Shown in pieces: positions 8,529 to 15,255 of a DNA stretch of 64,000 bases (position 1 is its first letter; every line of letters starts with the position of its first letter). The DNA is from Micromonospora sp. H61 (lineage in GTDB: Bacteria > Actinomycetota > Actinomycetes > Mycobacteriales > Micromonosporaceae). A model generated the notes under the pieces. The model saw only the letters and a program-made list of their open reading frames with translations, was not told the origin of the DNA and searched no databases. Position numbers and translations under genes: made by a program. The stretch lies in contig NZ_JAGPXY010000018.1 of NCBI RefSeq assembly GCF_018070325.1, positions 1 through 64,000 on the forward strand, given 5' to 3'.

Positions 8529-8716
8529 CCGGCGCGCAGTGGCGTAAGAGCACCCGCAGCAGCGGCAATGGCGGCGACTGCGTCGAGGTTGCCGACAACC
8601 TGCCTGGCGTCGTTGGCGTCCGGGACTCGAAGGACCTGGCAGGGCCGGCGTTGGTCTTCGGGTCAGCTGCCTGGCGGGCGTTCGTCGGTATGGCGAAGGC
8701 ACACGACCCGGCCTGA
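8519..8716 (+). CDS. DUF397 protein
   Basis: A 65-residue DUF397 protein: ELTGAQWRKSTRSSGNGGDC at residues 2-21, then CVEVADNL, VGVRDSKD and a terminal AAWRAFVGMAK helix. It overlaps the upstream XRE/DUF5753 gene by 10 bases, the standard arrangement in which the DUF397 partner modulates the regulator. The partner pair is the main functional clue. Confidence 0.9.
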   Translation: MELTGAQWRKSTRSSGNGGDCVEVADNLPGVVGVRDSKDLAGPALVFGSAAWRAFVGMAKAHDPA

Positions 8717-8732
8717 CCAGCATGACGCAGTG

Positions 8733-8775
8733 AGCCCTCGGCTCCTGGAACCTCAGGAGAGCGCCGGGGGCTTTC
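8733..8775 (+). terminator. Probable terminator after the XRE-DUF397 pair
   Basis: Imperfect stem AGCCCTCGGCTCCTG against CAGGAGAGCGCCGGGGGCT, followed by TTTCG, 16 bases after the DUF397 stop. Confidence 0.6.
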
Positions 8776-8958
8776 GCGTGTCCGGGGTCAACCACCCGCC
8801 AGGCAGCGCATGCGCGGCCAGGGACCGACCACGTAGACCGCTCGCGACGGTCCGGCTTCGCTGCGGCGGAATCAGCGGTGACTCGGGCGATGGCAGGTAC
8901 GAGTCGGGATGGCCTTTGGAGCTGAATCGCTGACGACATCAACACCGGTTCGTTGGCT

Positions 8959-8964
8959 TATAAT
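8959..8964 (+). promoter_or_regulatory. Consensus -10 box TATAAT before the methyltransferase
   Basis: A perfect TATAAT, rare in DNA this GC-rich, lies 34 bases before the start codon at 8999. The -35 region is weak. The surrounding 8935-8990 is clearly AT-richer than the average here, consistent with a strong or recently acquired promoter. Confidence 0.55.
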
Positions 8965-8998
8965 GTGGGAAATCTGTCTCAATAGACGGGAGTGCGCG

Positions 8999-9694
8999 AT
9001 GAGCGTGACGGACGTCTTCGACGCGGTGGCCGGCACGTACGACGAGGCGCGCAGGCGGTTGATCCCGTGCTTCGACGCCTTCTACGGCACCGCCGTCCAG
9101 GTGGCCGCGCCGCCGTTGCGGGCCGCGCTCGCCACCGGGCGTACCCCGGAGGTGTTGGATCTGGGCGCCGGCACCGGCCTGCTCTCCCTGCTGCTGTCCG
9201 CAGCGGTGCCCGGAGTCCGGCTGACCCTGGTGGACGGAGCGCCGGCGATGCTCGCCCGCGCCACCGACCAGTTGGACGGGCGGTCCGTGCCACACCGAAC
9301 GGTCCACGCCGACCTGGCCGACGAGTTGCCGCCGGGCCGGTACGACGCGGTGGTCAGCGCGCTGGCGATCCACCACCTGGACGACGCCGGCAAGCGCGCG
9401 CTCTACCGGCGGGCCGCCGCCGCGCTGGCACCGGGCGGGGTGTTCGTCAACGCCGAGCAGGTCGCCGGCCCGACCCCGGAGCTGGACCGGCGCTACGACG
9501 AGGTGTGGCTGGAGCGGATCACCGAGTTGGGCGCGTCCCCCGACGAGATCGCGGCTTCCCGGGAGCGGATGCGCCACGACCGCCCGGCCACGGTGGCCGA
9601 CCAGTGCCGGTGGCTCGCCGAGGCGGGCCTGGTCGACGTCGACTGCTACTTCAAGGAGTGGCGCTTCGCGGTGTTCGGCGGTCGGGCCGGGTAA
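8999..9694 (+). CDS. Class I SAM-dependent methyltransferase
   Basis: 231 residues with methyltransferase motif I (VLDLGAGTGLLSLLL, about 50-64), the acidic residue of motif II (LTLVDGAP), motif IV (YDAVVSALAIHHLDD) and the following APGGVFVNAEQ. The substrate cannot be told from sequence; the fold resembles small-molecule methyltransferases of the UbiE/Tam type. The ATG at 8999 follows GGGAG by 6 bases. It is a single-gene unit with its own promoter between the DUF397 gene and the toxin-antitoxin pair. Confidence 0.85.
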   Translation: MSVTDVFDAVAGTYDEARRRLIPCFDAFYGTAVQVAAPPLRAALATGRTPEVLDLGAGTGLLSLLLSAAVPGVRLTLVDGAPAMLARATDQLDGRSVPHRTVHADLADELPPGRYDAVVSALAIHHLDDAGKRALYRRAAAALAPGGVFVNAEQVAGPTPELDRRYDEVWLERITELGASPDEIAASRERMRHDRPATVADQCRWLAEAGLVDVDCYFKEWRFAVFGGRAG

Positions 9695-9769
9695 GCCTGA
9701 CGGAATGTGCGTTTCCCCGCCCGGGGGCGAGTCGAGGAAGCAGGGATGACTGTTGGTCACACCGGTGGG

Positions 9770-9775
9770 TAATCT
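9770..9775 (+). promoter_or_regulatory. Probable leaderless promoter of the mazE-like gene (TAATCT)
   Basis: TAATCT is followed by 7 bases and then the ATG at 9783; no ribosome-binding site is visible. This is the -10 geometry of a leaderless transcript. Confidence 0.5.
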
Positions 9776-9782
9776 GCTCGGC

Positions 9783-10040
9783 ATGACTGCCAAGGTGACT
9801 CTCTCGTTCACGGACGAGACGATCGAGGAAGCGCGGCGGTTCGCCAAGCGCGAGGGGCTGTCGCTCTCCGCGTGGATGGACCAGGCCGCCCGGGAGAAGG
9901 CGCTGCGCGAGGTCTTCACCGCGCACGCCGCCGCCGTGGGCCGCGCCAGCCTGGATCTGGAGTCCGCCGCGCTCGCCGACGCCCGCGAGGTGGGCATGGT
10001 CAACGACCTGTTCTCCGGCGGACGGCCGCGTGCTGCGTAG
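9783..10040 (+). CDS. MazE/RHH-like antitoxin
   Basis: An 85-residue protein with an N-terminal beta-strand and helix-turn-helix typical of ribbon-helix-helix antitoxins (AKVTLSFTDETIEEARRFAK, then LSLSAWMDQAAREKAL). It overlaps the downstream MazF-type toxin gene by 11 bases, the expected antitoxin-toxin order. The ATG at 9783 is preferred over the upstream GTG at 9753 because the TAATCT box lies 7 bases before it. It should neutralise the toxin and repress the operon by binding its own promoter; this role is inferred from arrangement and family. Confidence 0.75.
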   Translation: MTAKVTLSFTDETIEEARRFAKREGLSLSAWMDQAAREKALREVFTAHAAAVGRASLDLESAALADAREVGMVNDLFSGGRPRAA

Positions 10041-10323
10041 GGGTGAGATCTGGCGCATCGAGGGCGCTCGGGAACGCCTCGGCCTCGTGATCAGCTCGGA
10101 CGTCTACAACTCCACCGACGTGCCCATCGTGATCGTGGTCGAGGTGGTTGAGGAGTCGCTGCTGCGGGACTCGCCGCTCGCCGTGTCGATGGGCCGGTAC
10201 GTGGTGATGCCCGACCGGATCTCCTCGCCCATGAAGAAGTGGTTCACCGCGTGCGTGGACGTCGCCGACACCGACACCATGCTCCGGGTCGGCCGCGCGC
10301 TGCGTATCCTCCAGCAGCTCTGA
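10030..10323 (+). CDS. Type II toxin, PemK/MazF family endoribonuclease
   Basis: 97 residues with MazF-family landmarks: LRRGEIWRIEGARERLGLVIS at the N-terminus (RGEIW strand), VPIVIVVEV, and a C-terminal TMLRVGRALRIL helix. MazF toxins cut single-stranded RNA at short sites. It starts at a GTG inside the antitoxin gene (11-base overlap), so translation is coupled. The length is slightly below the usual 105-115 residues, but no key part looks missing. Confidence 0.78.
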   Translation: MLRRGEIWRIEGARERLGLVISSDVYNSTDVPIVIVVEVVEESLLRDSPLAVSMGRYVVMPDRISSPMKKWFTACVDVADTDTMLRVGRALRILQQL

Positions 10324-10396
10324 CCGTAAGGGCAGCTCCGATCGCGCCGTCCCGGTGGCGTGCTCACCATCGCCGCCGGCCCGTGGTGCGATAGCC

Positions 10397-10434
10397 GTTT
10401 CCGGCCCGACCCGCGACGGGCACTGCCAGGTAAC
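10397..10434 (+). promoter_or_regulatory. Degenerate GlnR-like array upstream of narK
   Basis: Four pentamers at exact 11-bp steps, GTTTC-N6-GACCC-N6-GGCAC-N6-GTAAC, 50 bases before narK. The outer two match GlnR half-sites (GaAAC reversed, gTnAC), the inner two do not. Spacing and context (nitrate transporter) support a weak GlnR site; sequence alone is not enough. Confidence 0.3.
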
Positions 10435-10483
10435 CGGGCGTTCCTAGCGTTTCCCCTCGTCACATCGACGAGGAGGAGCCGCC

Positions 10484-11866
10484 GTGAGCACGCTCACCAG
10501 CACCGTAGTCACCGCCGAGCCGCCTGCCGTCACCGGTCGCCGGCAACCGCTGCACGACTGGCGCCCCGAGGACCCGGACTTCTGGCAGGCCACCGGCGCG
10601 CCGATCGCCCGGCGCAACCTCTGGGTCTCGATCTTCGCGGAGCACGTCGGCTTCTCGGTGTGGAGTCTCTGGTCGGTCACCGTGCTCTTCCTCGGCCCCG
10701 CCTACGGCATCGATCCGGCCGGGAAGTTCCTGCTCACCGCCGTGCCGGCCGCCCTGGGCGCGGTGCTGCGGCTGCCGTACACGCTGGCGGTGGCCCGCTT
10801 CGGCGGACGACGCTGGACGATCATCAGCGCACTGCTGTTGCTGGTGCCCGCGGTCCCGATGACGGTGCTGCTGGAACCCGGGGTGTCCTACACCACCCTG
10901 ATGGTGCTCGCCTGCCTCACCGGGGTCGGCGGCGGCAACTTCGCCTCCTCGATGGCGAACATCAACCTGTTCTACCCGCAGCGGCTCAAGGGGCGGGCGC
11001 TCGGGCTCAACGCCGGTGGCGGCAACCTGGGCGTACCCGCCGTGCAGTTGGTCGGCCTGGCGGTCCTCGCCACCGCGGGCGCCGCGTACCCCCGGTTGGT
11101 GCCGGCGGTCTACCTGCCACTGATCGTGCTGGCCGCGCTCGCCGCGGCCCGCTGGTTGGACACCGTGCCCGGGGCGCGCAACGAACCGGGCGCGTTGCGG
11201 GAGGCGGCCCGTGATCCACACACCTGGGTGATGTCGCTGCTCTACATCGGCACCTTCGGCTCGTTCATCGGCTTCGGTTTCGCCTTCGGTCAGGTGCTCC
11301 AGCTCCAGTTCGCCGAGCGGTTCCCCACCCCGGTCGACGCCGCCTGGCTGACGTTCCTGGGCCCGCTGGTCGGCTCGCTGATCCGGCCGCTGGGCGGGCA
11401 CCTCGCCGACCGGTTGGGCGGGGCACGGGTGACCTTCTGGAACTTCGTGGCGATGGCGGCCGGCGCGAGCACCGTGCTGTACGCGGCCCGGGAGCGCTCG
11501 TTCGGGCTCTACCTCGCCGGGTTCCTCGCCCTCTTCGTCTTCTCCGGCGTCGGCAACGGCTCCACCTACAAGATGATCCCGGCGATCTTCCGGGCCCGGT
11601 CGGCGGACGCGGTGGCCACGGGTCAGCGTGATCCGGAGGCCGCCGCGCGGTGGGCGCGTCGGATGACCGGCGCGTTGATCGGCATCGCGGGTGCGATCGG
11701 CGCCTTCGGCGGGGTGCTGGTCAACATCGCGTTCCGCCAGTCGTTCCTCAGCTCGGGCAACGCCGACGCCGCCTACCTGGCCTTCATCGGCTGGTACGCG
11801 TTGTGCTTCGCGGTCACCTGGGTGGTCTACCGCCGTCCGAGGGCCGGTCGACTCGCCAACGTGTGA
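10484..11866 (+). CDS. narK: Nitrate/nitrite transporter NarK (MFS)
   Basis: A 460-residue major facilitator with about 12 hydrophobic segments. It has the glycine-rich nitrate signature in TM5 (CLTGVGGGNFASSMANINLF) and an NRT-type second motif (FVFSGVGNGSTYKMIP). It imports nitrate and/or exports nitrite across the cytoplasmic membrane. The start follows GAGGAGGAG. It is separated from the nas-nir operon by about 3.7 kb of accessory genes, but its role ties it to that operon, and a weak GlnR-like array lies upstream. Confidence 0.93.
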   Translation: MSTLTSTVVTAEPPAVTGRRQPLHDWRPEDPDFWQATGAPIARRNLWVSIFAEHVGFSVWSLWSVTVLFLGPAYGIDPAGKFLLTAVPAALGAVLRLPYTLAVARFGGRRWTIISALLLLVPAVPMTVLLEPGVSYTTLMVLACLTGVGGGNFASSMANINLFYPQRLKGRALGLNAGGGNLGVPAVQLVGLAVLATAGAAYPRLVPAVYLPLIVLAALAAARWLDTVPGARNEPGALREAARDPHTWVMSLLYIGTFGSFIGFGFAFGQVLQLQFAERFPTPVDAAWLTFLGPLVGSLIRPLGGHLADRLGGARVTFWNFVAMAAGASTVLYAARERSFGLYLAGFLALFVFSGVGNGSTYKMIPAIFRARSADAVATGQRDPEAAARWARRMTGALIGIAGAIGAFGGVLVNIAFRQSFLSSGNADAAYLAFIGWYALCFAVTWVVYRRPRAGRLANV

Positions 11867-11912
11867 GGTGAGACACCCTCGGCGCGTCGCCGCGCGGGAC
11901 CGCACCCCCGTT

Positions 11913-11942
11913 TTGACCTGCGGACGGGGCGCCGGGTATCGT
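11913..11942 (+). promoter_or_regulatory. Promoter of rplM-rpsI (TTGACC-N18-TATCGT)
   Basis: TTGACC at 11913-11918 and TATCGT at 11937-11942, spaced 18 bases, about 130 bases before rplM. The long leader is typical of ribosomal protein operons and could hold an autoregulatory structure, which I cannot resolve by eye. Confidence 0.55.
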
Positions 11943-12075
11943 TGCCTGCTGTTGTACGACATCCAGAGGCGTGCCCCTTCAGGTACGCTTGGTCGTTCGT
12001 GCGCGCTGGTCCGGCCTGCTAGATCTGGTCACCTCGGCGCGCGACCCCAGACCGACGACGAGACAAGGTAGACCT

Positions 12076-12519
12076 GTGCGTACGTACAGCCCGAAGCCGG
12101 GTGAGATCGAGCGTCAGTGGCACGTCATCGACGCCTCTGATGTCGTGCTGGGCCGCCTGGCCACCCACGCCGCCACGTTGCTGCGTGGTAAGCACAAGCC
12201 GACTTTCGCGCCGCACGTCGACACGGGCGACTTTGTCGTCATCGTGAACGCGGGCAAGGTTGCGTTGACCGGCAACAAGCGTCAGACCAAGGTCGCTTAC
12301 CGCCACTCCGGTTACCCGGGTGGTCTGAAGCAGATCGGCTACGACGAGCTGCTGACCAAGCGTCCCGAGCGGGCCATCGAGCTGGCCGTGAAGGGGATGC
12401 TCCCGCACAACAAGCTCGGCCGTCAGCTGATCAAGAAGCTGAAGGTCTACGCCGGTGCCGAGCACCCGCACCTCGCGCAGCAGCCGGTGCCGTTCGAGAT
12501 CAAGCAGATCGCGCAGTGA
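12076..12519 (+). CDS. rplM: 50S ribosomal protein L13
   Basis: 147 residues beginning [20 protein letters not shown], with the L13 landmarks [56 protein letters not shown] and [10 protein letters not shown]. The GTG at 12076 gives the usual family length; the upstream in-frame extension to 11971 is leader. It is followed 20 bases later by rpsI, the conserved L13-S9 operon. Confidence 0.98.
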   Translation: MRTYSPKPGEIERQWHVIDASDVVLGRLATHAATLLRGKHKPTFAPHVDTGDFVVIVNAGKVALTGNKRQTKVAYRHSGYPGGLKQIGYDELLTKRPERAIELAVKGMLPHNKLGRQLIKKLKVYAGAEHPHLAQQPVPFEIKQIAQ

Positions 12520-12539
12520 GCGCGGGCGAAGGAAGCAGC

Positions 12540-13013
12540 ATGACCGACATCATCGAGACCGAGGTCGCCCCGGAAGCCCCCGAGGCCACCGAGGCGCCGG
12601 CGCCCGTTGCCCGCGCGCCTCGTGGTGACCGGCCGATCCAGACCGTGGGCCGCCGCAAGGAGGCCATCGTCCGGGTCCGCATCGTCCCGGGCACCGGCAA
12701 GATCACCTGCAACGGCCAGGACCTCGAGGCCTACTTCCCGAGCAAGGTGCACCAGCAGCTCATCAAGGACCCGCTGGTCACCGCCGAGAAGCTCGAGCAG
12801 TTCGACGTCATCGCGAACCTGCGTGGCGGCGGCACCACCGGCCAGGCCGGTGCGCTGCGGCTGGGCATCGCCCGCGCGCTGATCATCAACGAGCCGGACG
12901 ACCGCCCGGCCCTGAAGAAGGCCGGCTTCCTCACCCGTGACGCCCGCGTCAAGGAGAGCAAGAAGTACGGCCTCAAGAAGGCCCGTAAGGCTCCCCAGTA
13001 CTCGAAGCGCTGA
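12540..13013 (+). CDS. rpsI: 30S ribosomal protein S9
   Basis: 157 residues. An acidic Ala/Glu/Pro-rich N-terminal extension (residues 2-28), common in actinomycetes, precedes the S9 core ([40 protein letters not shown]) and ends in the conserved basic [12 protein letters not shown] tail that reaches the P site. It is preceded by a GAAGGA site and followed by a strong hairpin that ends the operon. Confidence 0.98.
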   Translation: MTDIIETEVAPEAPEATEAPAPVARAPRGDRPIQTVGRRKEAIVRVRIVPGTGKITCNGQDLEAYFPSKVHQQLIKDPLVTAEKLEQFDVIANLRGGGTTGQAGALRLGIARALIINEPDDRPALKKAGFLTRDARVKESKKYGLKKARKAPQYSKR

Positions 13014-13044
13014 TCTTTTCCAGCGCGTTGTACTTCTGACGGAC

Positions 13045-13082
13045 GGCCGGTCCGCCTCCCCCTCGGGGGAGGCGGGTCGGCC
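13045..13082 (+). terminator. Terminator of the rplM-rpsI operon
   Basis: GC-rich stem: CCGCCTCCCC pairs with GGGGAGGCGG around a 4-base loop, extended outward by GGCCGG/TCGGCC. It lies 32 bases after rpsI, with TTCCGCTTTCTCC downstream. Confidence 0.75.
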
Positions 13083-13129
13083 GTTCCGCTTTCTCCTCAC
13101 TGGCAGTGCTCTTTCGGAGGTTGGCGGGT

Positions 13130-14485
13130 ATGGGTCGGTTGTTCGGCACGGACGGCGTACGCGGGCGGGCAAACGCGGATCTCACCCCGGAATTGGCGCT
13201 GGCGCTCGCGGTGGCAGCCGCGCACACACTCGCCGAGACGGACCGCAGTCATCCGCCGCTCGCCGTCGTCGGTCGCGACACCCGCGCCAGCGGCGAGATG
13301 CTGGAGGCCGCCGTGGTCGCCGGGCTGACCAGCGCCGGCGCCAACGTGGTGCGGGTCGGCGTGCTACCCACCCCGGCGGTGGCGTTCCTCACCGCGGAGG
13401 CCAAGGCCGACCTGGGTGTCATGCTCTCCGCGTCGCACAACCCGATGCCGGACAACGGCATCAAGCTCTTCGCCGCCGGTGGGCACAAGTTGCCCGACGA
13501 GATCGAGATGCAGATCGAGGCGGCCGTCGAGACGAACGCCACCACCGCCTGGGACCGGCCGATCGGTGCCGGCGTCGGCCGGGTGCACGACCTGCTCGAC
13601 GGAGCCGACCACTACGTCCAGCACCTGGTGGGCACCGTTCCGCACCGGCTCGACGGGATCAAGGTAGTGGTCGACTGCGCCAACGGCGCCGCCGCCGAGG
13701 TCGCCCCCGTCGCCTACCGGGAGGCCGGCGCGGAGGTCATCGCCATCCACGCGGAGCCCGACGGGCTGAACATCAACGACGACTGTGGCTCCAACCACAT
13801 CGAGGCGCTGCGCGCCGCAGTGGTCGAGCACGGCGCCCACCTGGGCATCGCCCACGACGGCGACGCCGACCGCTGCCTGGCGGTCACCGCCGACGGTGAC
13901 GAGGTGGACGGCGACCAGGTCATGGCAATCCTCGCGCTGGCCATGCGGGACGCCGGCACGCTCACCCAGGACACCCTGGTGGCCACCGTGATGAGCAACC
14001 TCGGGCTGCGCCTCGCGATGTCCGCGCAGGGCATCCGCCTGATCGAGACCAAGGTCGGTGACCGGTACGTGCTGGAGGAGCTGCGCGCCTCCGGGTTGGC
14101 GCTCGGCGGTGAGCAGAGCGGCCACATCGTGATGCCCGCGCACGCCACCACCGGCGACGGGGTGCTCACCGGCCTGCACCTGATGGCTCGGATGGCGGCC
14201 ACCGGCCAGTCCCTCGCCGAGTTGGCCTCGGTGGTCACCAAGCTGCCCCAGGTGCTGATCAACGTGCCGGTCGGCGACCGGACCGTCGGCGCCGCCGCAC
14301 CCGCCGTACGCGCCGAGGTCGAGCGGGCCGAGGCGGAGTTGGGGGAGACCGGCCGGGTGCTGCTGCGCCCGTCGGGCACCGAGCCGTTGGTCCGGGTGAT
14401 GGTCGAGGCGGCCACCGAGGCGACCGCCCGTGAGGTCGCCGAGCGGATCGCCGAGCTGGTCCGCACCGCGAGCCCGGTCGCCTGA
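13130..14485 (+). CDS. glmM: Phosphoglucosamine mutase GlmM
   Basis: 451 residues; converts glucosamine-6-phosphate to glucosamine-1-phosphate for peptidoglycan precursors. The start [14 protein letters not shown], the catalytic serine loop ([14 protein letters not shown], near residue 102), the Mg-binding HDGDADRC loop, the sugar loop (GGEQSGHI) and the phosphate loop ([14 protein letters not shown]) are all present. The ATG at 13130 is preceded by GGAGG. It supplies the step after GlmS, which is encoded 6 kb downstream. Confidence 0.97.
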   Translation: MGRLFGTDGVRGRANADLTPELALALAVAAAHTLAETDRSHPPLAVVGRDTRASGEMLEAAVVAGLTSAGANVVRVGVLPTPAVAFLTAEAKADLGVMLSASHNPMPDNGIKLFAAGGHKLPDEIEMQIEAAVETNATTAWDRPIGAGVGRVHDLLDGADHYVQHLVGTVPHRLDGIKVVVDCANGAAAEVAPVAYREAGAEVIAIHAEPDGLNINDDCGSNHIEALRAAVVEHGAHLGIAHDGDADRCLAVTADGDEVDGDQVMAILALAMRDAGTLTQDTLVATVMSNLGLRLAMSAQGIRLIETKVGDRYVLEELRASGLALGGEQSGHIVMPAHATTGDGVLTGLHLMARMAATGQSLAELASVVTKLPQVLINVPVGDRTVGAAAPAVRAEVERAEAELGETGRVLLRPSGTEPLVRVMVEAATEATAREVAERIAELVRTASPVA

Positions 14486-14503
14486 GACCACCTCGGGGCG
14501 GCG

Positions 14504-15250
14504 TCACAACCGCAGTCGGGCCGCCCGCTCGTACGTGTCGGCGGGGTCCTCGCCGTCGGTGAGGTCGAGATCCTCGGTGACGCGTCCGTCGGTAAGTCGG
14601 ACCAGTCGGTCGCAGCGGGCAGCGATGGCCTGTTCGTGGGTGGCGAGCAGGATGGTCATGCCGTGCCGTTCACGTAGGTCGAGCAGCAGGTCGAGGATCT
14701 GCCCGCCGTTGGTGGAGTCGAGGTTGCCGGTGGGCTCGTCGGCCAGCAGCAGGCCCGGCGCTCCCATCAGGGCGCGGGCGATGGCGACCCGTTGCTGCTG
14801 GCCGCCGGAGAGCTGCGCGGGCAGGGCGCGCTCCCGCCCGGCCAGGCCGACCGCGTCGAGCAACTCGCGGGCACGGGTCGCGTGATCGGCCCGGCCCCGG
14901 CGGGGGAGGACCGGCGCGATCACGTTGTCCAGCACGGTGAGTGCGGGCAGCAGGTGGTAGCGCTGGAACACGAACCCGACCCGTTGCCGGTAGCGGGCCA
15001 GTGCAGCCCGACGTAGGTCGCTGACCACCACGTCGTCGACTGTCACGCTGCCCTCGTCGGCCTGCTCGATCGCGCCGATGAGATGCAGCAGCGTCGACTT
15101 GCCCGACCCGCTCGGCCCGGTCAACGCCACCACCGAGCCGGCCGCGACGGTCAGGGACACGTCGTCGACCGCGGTCAGCTGGTCCGCCCCGGTGCCGAAT
15201 CGCCGTGTCAGGTGGTCGACCGAGATCGCGCTACCGATCTGCTCGCTCAT
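14504..15250 (-). CDS. ABC transporter ATP-binding protein (MacB/LolD type)
   Basis: 248 residues: Walker [10 protein letters not shown] (about 42-50), Q-loop [12 protein letters not shown], signature LSGGQQQR, Walker B LLLADEP and H-loop ATHEQAIA. The ATG at 15250 follows the permease stop by only 5 bases, so the two are co-transcribed. The family energises FtsX-type permeases that move lipoproteins, peptides or antibiotics, or act mechanically rather than as pumps. Divergent PadR control suggests a drug- or stress-inducible exporter. Confidence 0.92.
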   Translation of the reverse strand: MSEQIGSAISVDHLTRRFGTGADQLTAVDDVSLTVAAGSVVALTGPSGSGKSTLLHLIGAIEQADEGSVTVDDVVVSDLRRAALARYRQRVGFVFQRYHLLPALTVLDNVIAPVLPRRGRADHATRARELLDAVGLAGRERALPAQLSGGQQQRVAIARALMGAPGLLLADEPTGNLDSTNGGQILDLLLDLRERHGMTILLATHEQAIAARCDRLVRLTDGRVTEDLDLTDGEDPADTYERAARLRL

Positions 15251-15255
15251 GACTG

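Noticed and set aside
11867..12075. N-terminal extension of rplM from 11971
   Set aside because: L13 proteins start at the RTYSPK segment; the extra part is the operon leader.
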